DNA of 64,000 bases from NCBI GenBank assembly GCA_964017045.1, contig OZ024809.1:27396618-27460617 (forward strand). Reading direction: 5' to 3'. Both the position numbers and the translations under genes were made by a program. The notes beneath the pieces were generated by a model. That model made no database searches. It saw only the letters and a list, made by a program, of their open reading frames with translations, and had not been told where the DNA came from. Numbering within the stretch: the stretch's first letter is position 1; each line of letters begins with the position of its first letter. Positions 34,114 through 47,577 of this stretch are shown piece after piece. This stretch comes from Omphiscola glabra (Eukaryota; Mollusca; Gastropoda; Lymnaeidae).

Positions 34114-34865
34114 CTTTTATTTATTTTTAGTAAATTGAATCCTCCTCCATCGTGCTAAATGACATGAATGCGTTTGGCTTGGCCTTTTGTTTATATAACC
34201 TCAAAATACAATATTTGATGCTACTTTTGAATTTTGCCTTTTACGCCAGTAACTTCAGAATTGACGTATATTTTACACCAAAGGGATACCTATCACGTAG
34301 GCGAAATTAGTATCACTGGAGCCTGAAGCACTGGATCAGTTATCAATCTGTAATACAATCACCCCCAGCGGCTAATAACTTTGTGGATACATGAAAATAC
34401 CCTGACTAAATTACGAAATAAACAAATCATGGTAATTTTTTGGGGCATGTTATTTAAGGAGCACACCACAGCATAGTTTTGAGAACGCCTGTCTTAAATG
34501 GTTCGTCTCATCTCCAAGTGACACAATTGACAGCCATGTTAATGACAGCTTCCTGTATGTGTCCTCTTTAACCGTGGAGCTCGTGTGTTTTTCTTTTATG
34601 GGTTAGGGTAGGGCCGCACCCCCCCCCCCCCACACACCCCCACGCACAACATTAACACATGAGTGACTATTACTGTGTTGCGTTTATTGAAACGTCCTTC
34701 AGAAACGAAAGATGGCCAGGTGTGGGTGGCCCGCTTCCATTGGACAATCGACGACACGTTGAACGGGTTGTTCGTTTCGTGTGGCTTTTTGAGTCAGGGA
34801 GTAGAAACACATTACATAAGTGGAAAGATTTATCTTTTACCTGTTTTCATATAGACAAATCGGCG
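34114..34865. other. Intron 2 unique DNA
   Basis: About 750 bp with a poly-C run near 34622. No exon or element recognised. Confidence 0.45.
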
Positions 34866-36412
34866 CCTTGGGAGGAGGTAGGATCAAATAGTCCAACTGC
34901 TGGCCCCTGGACCCTTGGGAGGAGGTAGGATCAAATAGTCCAACTGCTGGCCCCTGGCCCCTTGGGAGGAGGTAGGATCAAATAGTCCAACTGCTGGCCC
35001 CTGGCCCCTTGGGAGGAGGTAGGATCAAATAGTCCACCTGCTGGCCCCTGGACCCTTGGGAGGAGGTAGGATCAAATAGTCAAACTGCTAGCCCGTGGCC
35101 CCTTGGGAGGAGGTAGGATCAAATAGTCAAACTGCTGGCCCCTGGACACTTGGGAGGAGGTAGGATCAAATAGTCCAACTGCTGGCCCGTGGCCCCTTGG
35201 GAGGAGGTAGGATCAAATAGTCCAACTGCTGGCCCGTGGCCCCTTGGGAGGAGGTAGGATCAAATAGTCAAACTGCTGGCCCCTGGACCCTTGGGAGGAG
35301 GTAGGATCAAATAGTCCAACTGCTGGCCCGTGGCCCCTTGGGAGGAGGTAGGATCAAATAGTCCAACTGCTGGCCCGTGGCCCCTTGGGAGGAGGTAGGA
35401 TCAAATAGTCAAACTGCTAGCCCGTGGCCCCTTGGGAGGAGGTAGGATCAAATAGTCAAACTGCTGGCCCCTTGGGATGAGGTAGGATCAAATAGTCAAA
35501 CTGCTGGCCCCTGGACCCTTGGGAGGAGGTAGGATCAAATAGTCAAACTGCTAGCCCCTGGACTCTTGGGAGGAGGTAGGATCAAATAGTCAAACTTCTA
35601 GCCCCTGGCCCCTTGGGAGGAGGTAGGATCAAATAGTCAAACTGCTAGCCCCTGGACCCTTGGGAGGAGGTAGGATCAAATAGTCAAACTTCTAGCCCCT
35701 GGCCCCTTGGGAGGAGGTAGGATCAAATAGTCAAACTGCTAGCCCCTGGCCCCTTGGGAGGAGGTAGGATCAAATAGTCAAACTGCTGGCCCCTGGACCC
35801 TTGGGAGGAGGTAGGATCAAATAGTCAAACTTCTAGCCCCTGCCCCTTGGGAGGAGGTAGGATCAAATAGTCAAACTGCTAGCCCCTGGACCCTTGGGAG
35901 GTAGGATCAAATAGTCAAACTTCTAGCCCCTGGCCCCTTGGGAGGAGGTAGGATCAAATAGTCAAACTGCTAGCCCCTGGCCCCTTGGGAGGAGGTAGGA
36001 TCAAATAGTCAAACTGCTGGCCCCTGGACCCTTGGGAGGAGGTAGGATCAAATAGTCAAACTGCTGGCCCCTGGACCCTTGGGAGGAGGTAGGATCAAAT
36101 AGTCCAACTGCTGGCCCGTGGCCCCTTGGGAGGAGGTAGGATCAAATAGTCCAACTGCTGGCCCGTGGCCCCTTGGGAGGAGGTAGGATCAAATAGTCAA
36201 ACTGCTGGCCCCTGGACCCTTGGGAGGAGGTAGGATCAAATAGTCAAACTGCTGGCCCCTGGACCCTTGGGAGGAGGTAGGATCAAATAGTCAAACTGCT
36301 AGCCCCTGGACCCTTGGGAGGAGGTAGGATCAAATAGTCAAACTGCTAGCCCCTGGACCCTTGGGAGGAGGTAGGATCAAATAGTCAAACTGCTAGCCCC
36401 TGGCCCCTTGAT
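34866..36412. repeat. Minisatellite in intron 2, 47-bp unit, about 33 copies
   Basis: Unit contains TTGGGAGGAGGTAGGATCAA, then ATAGTC(C/A)AACTGCTGGCCC, then CTGGACCC. Variants GTC(C/A)AAC, CTG/CTT CTAGCCC and GGACCC/GGCCCC are shuffled between copies. GC-rich and G-skewed on the + strand. Confidence 0.98.
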
Positions 36413-37667
36413 AGTCTTAAGGCCAAAGCTGTTTGAAGCATTTTCCCCTGGAATATCCCCACGCCTCGTTTGTTTAGTATTGGCATTAAAAGGAAGGGGA
36501 AAATCCTTTTTATTAACTTCGCTTTTGTTCGTGGGTGGCGGACTGGCAAAATCTTCGGACGGCTAATTGACCCACTTACCGTCAAGCTAAAGAGCTTGCA
36601 CATAGACTCGTTGCCGATGACTACACTTTCTTTCAAATTCTAGCCACCCCCCTCTTCCACACACCCCCCCCCCCCCCACAAAAAAAAAGTTTATTCTGTA
36701 TTTCAAGGGGAACATGAAGGAAAATTCCCGATGACTGCGCTAAAAAGATTCTAAAAAAATATCGCACGTGCGTTTGGTGCGTAATATGTTATTTTGATTT
36801 TCTGAAATAGTTGGTGGAAATAAATCAGCGGTTTAAAAGCGGGTGGCTCATTAGAATATTAATAGAGTTCGGGGGCGTGAAAAAATGTGCTATTGCGAGC
36901 CTTGGAAAAAGGAGGGGGGGGGTACTAATTGAATTGGGATTCTTATAAAACGCGTTACTTATACTTATATGAATATTTTGTCCGCCCCACCCCACCTATC
37001 GCTCAATATTACATTTTAATGTTAATACGAAAAACTTTGTTTTTATGTGGTTGTTTAATTAGAGGTTGTTCCTAATTAATACTATTGGTTTGTCGGGGGT
37101 GAGTGTTCACGTGGCATGGACGCAGTGTTTTACCGGTCACCGTGTCTTAATGTTGAATGTTAGCAGTGCTTCTTGGCTGACGGCCGTGCTCTCTTTAAAC
37201 AACGTAGATGGTCTTCAATAAGATCTTGTACATCGCCAAGTTTCCACCCAGGCCTATTTGAGTAACTTTCTCGTCATGGACATGAGTGACGAATGTTGTA
37301 ACACTTGTAACATCTGGATGAGCTCGCGGTACAATTTTTTGCTCATATTCTGCCGTTAATTTGATCAAGTTTCTTGAAGTTTTACAATAAATCAAATGTC
37401 ACAGACCCCCCCACACACACACACCCCCCCCCCCCCAAAAAAAAAAAAACTTCCCGCTAGTTCAGTTTTTTCTTACTATTGCACTCATTCAAGAAGCAAA
37501 TTATATTATATCACATTCCCTATCCTTTCACTACGTCGCACCCCACACACACCATCAACGACTGCACATCATAACCTCTTACATAGTATAAACTCCATAC
37601 TCCATAAGCATCATGTAGCCAATAACCTCACGCTACAGCCCCCCCCCCCCCGGGTTTCTACAACCCA
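36413..37667. other. Intron 2 unique DNA
   Basis: About 1.25 kb with poly-C runs near 36665 and 37425. No exon or element recognised. Confidence 0.45.
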
Positions 37668-37800
37668 CTCACCACACAACTATAGTCAACAAACCCCTCA
37701 CCACACAACTATAGTCAACAACTCCCCTCACCACACAACTATATTCAACAAACCCCTCACCACACAGCTATATTCAACAAACCCCCTCACCACTTCATCA
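37668..37800. repeat. Minisatellite in intron 2, 28-29 bp unit, about 4.5 copies
   Basis: Unit contains CCTCACCACACAACTATAG then TCAACAAAC. The surrounding DNA is C-rich and G-poor on +. Confidence 0.92.
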
Positions 37801-38454
37801 ACGCAAATCTCTTCATTAACACATAGGTCCACTTCCCCAACTCAGAAATCCACAAACCCGCTCTTCCCATACATACATCCACCTCCCTGCACATGCATCC
37901 ACCTCTCCTCATCCACCTTCCTGCACATACATCAACTCACACCCGCACTTACATCCACCCCGTTCTATTCCCTCGCCGCCACACACACTATCGACCTATC
38001 ACTGAATCGATATCAGCCTTCACTCGATAGTTTACAACACTTGACCTCTTAGCTTTACAACAAAATGGCCGTCACGGAGGCTGGCAGAGACCCCCGCCCC
38101 GACCTTCTCCCTTCTTCCCGCAACTGATCGCGACCAGGGGACCTGATCGATAGTGACCGACAGTGGGGACATTTCCCAACTCAGGGATTCTCAAATACCG
38201 GGCAATAAAATCTTAACCATAAGGAACTGCTCAGTGATCCAAATTTTTGGTTGCTTTAAAAACTATTTTTCTTTTCAAAGCCTTGCCCTGTGATTATATT
38301 CGTGATATGTCATAACGGCATTTCACTCATCTAAGCAATATTTGTCTTCAGCCTTACCCAATGTTCCTTTGTAAGCATTACATGACCCAGATTTCTGGCT
38401 CAACTTCCCCCAATTTCAGAAAAATTAAGAAAACAGACATTTAAAAATCAGCAG
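37801..38454. other. Intron 2 unique DNA
   Basis: About 650 bp; the first part is C/A-rich low complexity, the remainder has nothing recognised. Confidence 0.45.
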
Positions 38455-38686
38455 GCTTCTTGTGTGCCGGGCCCTTTGTTTCATTGCAATAAGGTCCATT
38501 GTCAGTGTGCCGGGTCCTTTGTTTCCATTGCAATAAGGTCTATTGTCAGTGTGCCGGGCCCTTTGTTTCCATTGCAATAAGGTCTATTGTCAATGTGCCG
38601 GGCCCTTTGTTTCCATTGCAATAAGATCTATTGTCAGTGTGCGGGCCCTTTGTGTCCATTGCAATAAGGTCTATTGTCAGTGTGCA
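38455..38686. repeat. Minisatellite in intron 2, 44-bp unit, 5 copies
   Basis: Unit contains TGTGCCGGGCCCTTTGTTTC and CATTGCAATAAGGTCTATTG. Confidence 0.97.
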
Positions 38687-38724
38687 TTGGCCTCTTCTTG
38701 GTTTTTATTAGAAATTTTTAGAAG

Positions 38725-39231
38725 CCCAACACCTATGTATGTGAACAGAGCATGCACCTGTGTATTTGAACAAAACATGCACCTATGTATGTGATCAAAG
38801 CATGCACCTATGTATGTGAACAGAGCATGCACCTATGTATGTGAGCAGAGCATGCACCTATGTATGTGAACAGAGCATGTACCTATGTATGTGAACAGAG
38901 CATGCACCTATGTATGTGAACAGAGCATGCACCTATGTATGTGAACAGAGCATGTACCTATGTATGTGAACAGAGCATGCACCTATGTATGTGAACAGAG
39001 CATGCACCTATGTATTTGAACAGAGCATGCACCTATGTATGTGAACAAAGCATGCACCTATGTATTTGAACAGAGCATGCATCTATGTATGTGAACAGAG
39101 CATGCACCTGTGTATGTGAACAGAGCATGCACCTATGTATGTGAACAGAGCATGCACCTGTGTATGTGAACAGAGCATGCACCTATGTATGTGAGCAGAG
39201 CATGCACCTATGTATGTGAGCAGAGCATGAC
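38725..39231. repeat. Minisatellite in intron 2, 25-bp unit, about 20 copies
   Basis: Unit CATGCACCTATGTATGTGAA plus CAGAG. Confidence 0.98.
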
Positions 39232-39272
39232 AAAGGCCCAAATGTTATTTTTAGCATAAATTTAACTAATCT

Positions 39273-42200
39273 TTGTTGTTCTTCTACTTAGTATGTACCG
39301 ATCTCATTGTACCATCATTGTCTTCTACTTAGTATGTACCGATCTCTCGTTGTACCATCATTGTCTTCTACTTAATATTTACCGATCTCATTGTACCATT
39401 GTTTTCTACTTAGTATGTACCGATCTCATTGTACCATCTTTATCTTCTACTTAGTATGGACTGATCTCATTGTACCATCTTTATCTTCTACTTAGTATGT
39501 ACCGATCTCATTGTACCATGAATGTCTTCTACTTAGTATGTACCGATCTCATTGTACCATCTTTATCTTCTACTTAGTATGGACTGATCTCATTGTACCA
39601 TGAATGTCTTCTACTTAGTATGTACCGATCTCATTGTACCATCTTTATCTTCTACTTAGTATGGACTGATCTCATTGTACCATGAATGTCTTCTACTTAG
39701 TATGTACCGATCTCATTGTACCATCTTTATCTTCTACTTAGTATGTACCGATCTCATTGTACCATCTTTATCTTCTACTTAGTATGGACTGATCTCATTG
39801 TACCATGAATGTCTTCTACTTAGTATGTACCGATCTCATTGTACCATCTTTATCTTCTACTTAGTATGTACCGATCTCATTGTACCATCTTTATCTTCTA
39901 CTTAGTATGGACTGATCTCATTGTACCATGAATGTCTTCTACTTAGTATGTACCGATCTCATTGTACCATCTTTATCTTCTACTTAGTATGTACCGATCT
40001 CATTGTACCATCTTTATCTTCTACTTAGTATGGACTGATCTCATTGTACCATGAATGTCTTCTACTTAGTATGTACCGATCTCATTGTACCATCTTTATC
40101 TTCTACTTAGTATGTACCGATCTCATTGTACCATCTTTATCTTCTACTTAGTATGTACCGATCTCATTGTACCATCTTTATCTTCTACTTAGTATGGACT
40201 GATCTCATTGTACCATGAATGTCTTCTACTTAGTATGTACCGATCTCATTGTACCATCTTTATCTTCTACTTAGTATGTACCGATCTCATTGTACCATCT
40301 TTATCTTCTACTTAGTATGTACCGATCTCATTGTACCATCTTTATCTTCTACTTAGTATGTACCGATCTCATTGTACCATCTTTATCTTCTACTTAGTAT
40401 GTACCGATCTCATTGTACCATCTTTATCTTCTACTTAGTATGTACCGATCTCATTGTACCATCTTTATCTTCTACTTAGTATGTACCGATCTCATTGTAC
40501 CATCTTTATCTTCTACTTAGTATATACCGATCTCATTGTACCATCTTTATCTTCTACTTAGTATGTACCGATCTCATTGTACCATCTTTATCTTCTACTT
40601 AGTATGTACCGATCTCATTGTACCATCTTTATCTTCTACTTAGTATGGACTGATCTCATTGTACCATCTTTATCTTCTACTTAGTATGTACCGATCTCAT
40701 TGTACCATCTTTATCTTCTACTTAGTATGGAGTGATCTCATTGTACCATCTTTATCTTCTACTTAGTATGGACTGATCTCATTGTACCATCTTTATCTTC
40801 TACTTAGTAGGTACCGATCTCATTGTACCATCTTTATCTTCTACTTAGTATGTACCGATCTCATTGTACCATCTTTATCTTCTACTTAGTATGGACTGAT
40901 CTCATTGTACCATCTTTATCTTCTACTTAGTATGGACTGATCTCATTGTACCATCTTTATCTTCTACTTAGTATGTACCGATCTCATTGTACCATCTTTA
41001 TCTTCTACTTAGTATGTACCGATCTCATTGTACCATCTTAATCTTCTACTTAGTATGGACTGATCTCATTGTACCATCTTTATCTTCTACTTAGTATGGA
41101 CTGATCTCATTGTACCATCTTTATCTTCTACTTAGTATGTACCGATCTCATTGTACCATCTTTATCTTCTACTTAGTATGGACTGATCTCATTGTACCAT
41201 GAATGTCTTCTACTTAGTATGTACCGATCTCATTGTACCATCTTTATCTTCTACTTAGTATGTACCGATCTCATTGTACCATCTTTATCTTCTACTTAGT
41301 ATGTACCGATCTCATTGTACCATCTTTATCTTCTACTTAGTATGTACCGATCTCATTGTACCATCTTTATCTTCTACTTAGTATGTACCGATCTCATTGT
41401 ACCATCTTTATCTTCTACTTAGTATGTACCGATCTCATTGTACCATCTTTATCTTCTACTTAGTATGTACCGATCTCATTGTACCATCTTTATCTTCTAC
41501 TTAGTATATACCGATCTCATTGTACCATCTTTATCTTCTACTTAGTATGTACCGATCTCATTGTACCATCTTTATCTTCTACTTAGTATGTACCGATCTC
41601 ATTGTACCATCTTTATCTTCTACTTAGTATGGACTGATCTCATTGTACCATCTTTATCTTCTACTTAGTATGTACCGATCTCATTGTACCATCTTTATCT
41701 TCTACTTAGTATGGAGTGATCTCATTGTACCATCTTTATCTTCTACTTAGTATGGACTGATCTCATTGTACCATCTTTATCTTCTACTTAGTAGGTACCG
41801 ATCTCATTGTACCATCTTTATCTTCTACTTAGTATGTACCGATCTCATTGTACCATCTTTATCTTCTACTTAGTATGGACTGATCTCATTGTACCATCTT
41901 TATCTTCTACTTAGTATGGACTGATCTCATTGTACCATCTTTATCTTCTACTTAGTATGTACCGATCTCATTGTACCATCTTTATCTTCTACTTAGTATG
42001 TACCGATCTCATTGTACCATCTTAATCTTCTACTTAGTATGGACTGATCTCATTGTACCATCTTTATCTTCTACTTAGTATGGACTGATCTCATTGTACC
42101 ATCTTTATCTTCTACTTAGTATGTACCGATCTCATTGTACCATCTTTATCTTCTACTTAGTATGGACTGATCTCATTGTACCATCTTTATCTTCTACTTA

Positions 42201-45200
42201 GTATGTACCGATCTCATTGTACCATCTTTATCTTCTACTTAGTATGGACTGATCTCATTGTACCATCTTTATCTTCTACTTAGTATGGACTGATCTCATT
42301 GTACCATGAATTTCTTCTACTTAGTATGGACCGATCTCATTGTACCATCTTTATCTTCTACTTAGTATGGACTGATCTCATTGTACCATCTTTATCTTCT
42401 ACTTAGTATGTACCGATCTCATTGTACCATCTTTATCTTCTACTTAGTATGGACTGATCTCATTGTACCATCTTTATCTTCTACTTAGTATGGACTGATC
42501 TCATTGTACCATGAATGTCTTCTACTTAGTATGGACCGATCTCATTGTACCATCTTTATCTTCTACTTAGTATGGACTGATCTCATTGTACCATCTTTAT
42601 CTTCTACTTAGTATGGACTGATCTCATTGTACCATCTTTATCTTCTACTTAGTATGGACTGATCTCATTGTACCATCTTTATCTTCTACTTAGTATGGAC
42701 TGATCTCATTGTACCATGAATGTCTTCTACTTAGTATGTACCGATCTCATTGTACCATCTTTATCTTCTACTTAGTATGGACTGATCTCATTGTACCATG
42801 AATGTCTTCTACTTAGTATGTACCGATCTCATTGTACCATCTTTATCTTCTACTTAGTATGTACCGATCTCATTGTACCATCTTTATCTTCTACTTAGTA
42901 TGGACTGATCTCATTGTACCATGAATGTCTTCTACTTAGTATGTACCGATCTCATTGTACCATCTTTATCTTCTACTTAGTATGTACCGATCTCATTGTA
43001 CCATCTTTATCTTCTACTTAGTATGGACTGATCTCATTGTACCATGAATGTCTTCTACTTAGTATGTACCGATCTCATTGTACCATCTTTATCTTCTACT
43101 TAGTATGTACCGATCTCATTGTACCATCTTTATCTTCTACTTAGTATGGACTGATCTCATTGTACCATGAATGTCTTCTACTTAGTATGGACCGATCTCA
43201 TTGTACCATCTTTATCTTCTAATTAGTATGGACTGATCTCATTGTACCATCTTTATCTTCTACTTAGTATGTACCGATCTCATTGTACCATCTTTATCTT
43301 CTACTTAGTATGTACCGATCTCATTGTACCATCTTTATCTTCTACTTAGTATGTACCGATCTCATTGTACCATCTTTATCTTCTACTTAGTATGTACCGA
43401 TCTCATTGTACCATCTTTATCTTCTACTTAGTATGGACCGATCTCATTGTACCATCTTTATCTTCTACTTAGTATGTACCGATCTCATTGTACCATCTTT
43501 ATCTTCTACTTAGTATGTACCGATCTCATTGTACCATCTTTATCTTCTACTTAGTATGTACCGATCTCATTGTACCATCTTTATCTTCTACTTAGTATGT
43601 ACCGATCTCATTGTACCATCTTTATCTTCTACTTAGTATGTACCGATCTCATTGTACCATCTTTATCTTCTACTTAGTATATACCGATCTCATTGTACCA
43701 TCTTTATCTTCTACTTAGTATGTACCGATCTCATTGTACCATCTTTATCTTCTACTTAGTATGTACCGATCTCATTGTACCATCTTTATCTTCTACTTAG
43801 TATGGACTGATCTCATTGTACCATCTTTATCTTCTACTTAGTATGTACCGATCTCATTGTACCATCTTTATCTTCTACTTAGTATGGAGTGATCTCATTG
43901 TACCATCTTTATCTTCTACTTAGTATGGACTGATCTCATTGTACCATCTTTATCTTCTACTTAGTAGGTACCGATCTCATTGTACCATCTTTATCTTCTA
44001 CTTAGTATGTACCGATCTCATTGTACCATCTTTATATTCTACTTAGTATGGACTGATCTCATTGTACCATCTTTATCTTCTACTTAGTATGGACTGATCT
44101 CATTGTACCATCTTTATCTTCTACTTAGTATGTACCGATCTCATTGTACCATCTTTATCTTCTACTTAGTATGTACCGATCTCATTGTACCATCTTAATC
44201 TTCTACTTAGTATGGACTGATCTCATTGTACCATCTTTATCTTCTACTTAGTATGGACTGATCTCATTGTACCATCTTTATCTTCTACTTAGTATGTACC
44301 GATCTCATTGTACCATCTTTATCTTCTACTTAGTATGGACTGATCTCATTGTACCATCTTTATCTTCTACTTAGTATGTACCGATCTCATTGTACCATCT
44401 TTATCTTCTACTTAGTATGGACTGATCTCATTGTACCATCTTTATCTTCTACTTAGTATGGACTGATCTCATTGTACCATGAATGTCTTCTACTTAGTAT
44501 GGACCGATCTCATTGTACCATCTTTATCTTCTACTTAGTATGGACTGATCTCATTGTACCATCTTTATCTTCTACTTAGTATGTACCGATCTCATTGTAC
44601 CATCTTTATCTTCTACTTAGTATGGACTGATCTCATTGTACCATCTTTATCTTCTACTTAGTATGGACTGATCTCATTGTACCATGAATGTCTTCTACTT
44701 AGTATGGACTGATCTCATTGTACCATCTTTATCTTCTACTTAGTATGGACTGATCTCATTGTACCATCTTTATCTTCTACTTAGTATGGACTGATCTCAT
44801 TGTACCATCTTTATCTTCTACTTAGTATGGACTGATCTCATTGTACCATCTTTATCTTCTACTTAGTATGGACTGATCTCATTGTACCATCTTTATCTTC
44901 TACTTAGTATGTACCGATCTCATTGTACCATCTTTATCTTCTACTTAGTATGGACCGATCTCATTGTACCATCTTTATCTTCTACTTAGTATGTACCGAT
45001 CTCATTGTACCATCTTTATCTTCTACTTAGTATGTACCGATCTCATTGTACCATCTTTATCTTCTACTTAGTATGGACTGATCTCATTGTACCATCTTTA
45101 TCTTCTACTTAGTATGTACCGATCTCATTGTACCATCTTTATCTTCTACTTAGTATGTACCGATCTCATTGTACCATCTTTATCTTCTACTTAGTATGTA

Positions 45201-45884
45201 CCGATCTCATTGTACCATCTTTATCTTCTACTTAGTATGTACCGATTTCATTGTACCATCTTTATCTTCTACTTAGTATGTACCGATCTCATTGTACCAT
45301 CTTTATCTTCTACTTAGTATGTACCGATCTCATTGTACCATCTTTATCTTCTACTTAGTATGGACCGATCTCATTGTACCATCTTTATCTTCTACTTAGT
45401 ATGGACTGATCTCATTGTACCATCTTTATCTTCTACTTAGTATGTACCGATCTCATTGTACCATCTTTATCTTCTACTTAGTATGTACCGATCTCATTGT
45501 ACCATCTTTATCTTCTACTTAGTATGTACCGATCTCATTGTACCATCTTTATCTTCTACTTAGTATGTACCGATCTCATTGTACCATCTTTATCTTCTAC
45601 TTAGTATGGACCGATCTCATTGTACCATCTTTATCTTCTACTTAGTATGGACTGATCTCATTGTACCATCTTTATCTTCTACTTAGTATGTACCGATCTC
45701 ATTGTACCATCTTTATCTTCTACTTAGTATGTACCGATCTCATTGTACCATCTTTATCTTCTACTTAGTATGGACCGATCTCATTGTACCATCTTTATCT
45801 TCTACTTAGTATGGACCGATCTCATTGTACCATCTTTATCTTCTACTTAGTATGGACTGATCTCATTGTACCATGATTTGTCTA
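39273..45884. repeat. Giant minisatellite in intron 2, 41-bp unit, about 160 copies
   Basis: Unit contains TCTTCTACTTAGTATGTACC, then GATCTCATTGTACCATCTTT, then A. Two main variants are GTATGTACCG and GTATGGACTG, and a shorter-spaced CATGAATGTC variant also occurs. Rare variants recur at exact multiples of 41: TATATACCG at 40521, 41505 and 43678; GTAGGTACC at 40807, 41791 and 43964; CTTAATC at 41037, 42021 and 44194. The offsets are 984 and 2173 bp each time. Lies wholly in intron 2 of the arrestin gene. Confidence 0.99.
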
Positions 45885-46157
45885 TCTGATCTTATAGTTT
45901 ATTCTTTGTTCAAATAACATGACTTTGTCTCACTAAATGTTGTATGATTACCTTATATGATCATGATAAGTCTAGATATTTTCTTGACATAATTGTTCGT
46001 GATGCCCCAGCAATCCAGCAATGTGCCCAACGTTGTGACGGTGTCTTGTTAATCCACAGGCACCAGGGCTTAATGGCCATAAGTTTGGCTTGTATGTCTG
46101 AGTCATTTCTCAAGATTTTCCAATGTGATGACATAATTTTGTGTTTGTATTCCTCAG
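45885..46157. other. Intron 2 3' end
   Basis: About 270 bp of unique DNA leading to the exon 3 acceptor. Confidence 0.5.
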
Positions 46158-46218
46158 ATTACAACCTACCTGGGGAAGAGGGACTTCATCGATCACCTTT
46201 CCCACATAGACCCTATAG
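46158..46218 (+). CDS. ARRB1: Beta-arrestin exon 3 (TYLGKRDF)
   Basis: A 61-nt exon encoding ITTYLGKRDFIDHLSHIDPI (residues 33-52) plus one base of D53. The GKRDF..H motif is the arrestin family signature. D41 corresponds to the polar-core aspartate near the N-terminus (D26 of mammalian beta-arrestin 1). The acceptor is TTCCTCAG and the donor is GTAATA. It follows the 19.2-kb intron 2, whose last array (41-bp units) ends about 275 bp upstream. A 31-bp array starts about 70 bp downstream. Confidence 0.97.
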
Positions 46219-46286
46219 GTAATATTGATGTCTGTATTAAAAAATTATGTTTTAAAGGTACACACTTTTTTTTTGTCTTATAGTTA

Positions 46287-46683
46287 ATGAATGATCATTG
46301 TGGGTAGGATCCCTTAAATGAATGAACATTGTGGGTAGGATCCCTTAAATGAATGATCTTTGTGGGTAGGATCCCTAAATGAATGATCATTGTGGGTAGG
46401 ATCCCTTAAATGAATGAACATTGTGGGTATGATCCCTTTAATGAATGAACATTGTGGGTATGATCCTTTTAATGAATGAACATTGTGGGTATGATCCCTT
46501 TAAAGAATGAACATTGTGGGTATGATCCCTTTAATGAATGAACATTGTGGGTATGATCCCTTTAATGAATGAACATTGTGGGTATGATCCCTTTAATGAA
46601 TGAACATTGTGGGTAGGATCCCTTTAATGAATGAACATTGTGGGTATGATCCCTTTAATGAATGAACATTGTGGGTAGGATCC
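46287..46683. repeat. Minisatellite in intron 3, 31-bp unit, first part
   Basis: Unit contains GAATGAACATTGTGGGTAGG then ATCCCTTTAAT. About 13 copies before the array is interrupted by a retrotransposon insertion. Confidence 0.98.
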
Positions 46684-47577
46684 TACTTCCGGGGCGCTGC
46701 GCTGCAGGCGACTCGATTGCATCAGTGCATCTTTTTCAGCCTTTTTTACAGTTTTTAAATGTTAGATTTAATTGTGTTTCACTCAAGTACAAATTGATCT
46801 GCTAAGGATGATTTTCTTGTATGTTTAGTGTCTTTTTCTTCGCGGGAAACAGCTTTAATATGGACTTTGGATATCAAAATAGTCAGCCTGGTATAAAAAT
46901 GTCACTTCCGCCATTTTTGTAAACTTCCGCCATGTCAAAAAAAAAATGGCGACCAACTCACGACTAAAAGGAAGAAAGCAGGGAAGAAGGGGAGGCATTC
47001 GTTTAAAATGCGGAAACATAGGACAGCGAGACTTTCTTCCACATGTTGTTTTGGGAAACATTAGATCACTACGTAACAAGATGGATGATGTGGGTTGTTT
47101 CTGTAAGCATTTCTATCAATTTCATATGAGCTCTTTAATGTGCCTGACAGAAACATGGCTTAACGAAACGTTACCAGATTCAGCAGTGGCACTGGACGAA
47201 TTTAACATTTTCCGTACCGAAGGAACAACCGACAGCATCAAATTCAAAGGAAGGGGTTGAAATATAATGAGGTGTTATAAAAAAATGGCTGCCGCCAGGG
47301 GAACACGATTAGGATTACAATTCAGGGTCGTTTGTCAAAAGTCTTCAACACATTGTGACTTCATCAAGTTTAACTATAGTTGGGGGATCAGAAACTGGTT
47401 CTGCCTCTACAAAATGAAAGTGCTGATGAGAAGAAACCCGGAGATGGGGAGATGGAGTTCACGTGCGCCTAACAGGCAGCAGTGAGGCCTCTCGAACATC
47501 TAACATCGGAGCGCAACGAGCATGCTACCTTAGCATGGAATTAGCGCTATATAAGAACTCCAATCAATCAATCAATC
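46684..47577 (+). mobile_element. CR1/L2-type non-LTR retrotransposon, internally deleted
   Basis: An insertion of about 890 bp inside the 31-bp array. It starts near TACTTCCGGGGCGCTGCGCT. An ORF start at 46946 (MATNSRLKGRKQGRRGGIRL) leads into the beginning of an APE-type endonuclease domain: LGNIRSLRNKMDD then LMCLTETWLNETLPDSAV. It stops at about 47258, so most of the endonuclease and all of the reverse transcriptase are missing. The 3' part (from about 47440, AAACCCGGAGATGG, to a CAATCAATCAATC tail) matches the SINE at 7694-8132. The NxRSLRNKM and CLTETWL motifs are those of CR1/L2/Rex1-group ORF2. Flanks are the array itself; any target duplication is at most about 5 bp and ambiguous. 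Confidence 0.85.

Noticed and set aside
37396..38052. Open + frame of about 218 codons
   Set aside because: C/A-rich low-complexity intron DNA including a minisatellite; Thr/Ser/Pro/His composition without any motif.
46855..47079. Minus-strand open frame inside the retrotransposon
   Set aside because: Shadow of the forward endonuclease ORF, which carries the recognisable motifs.
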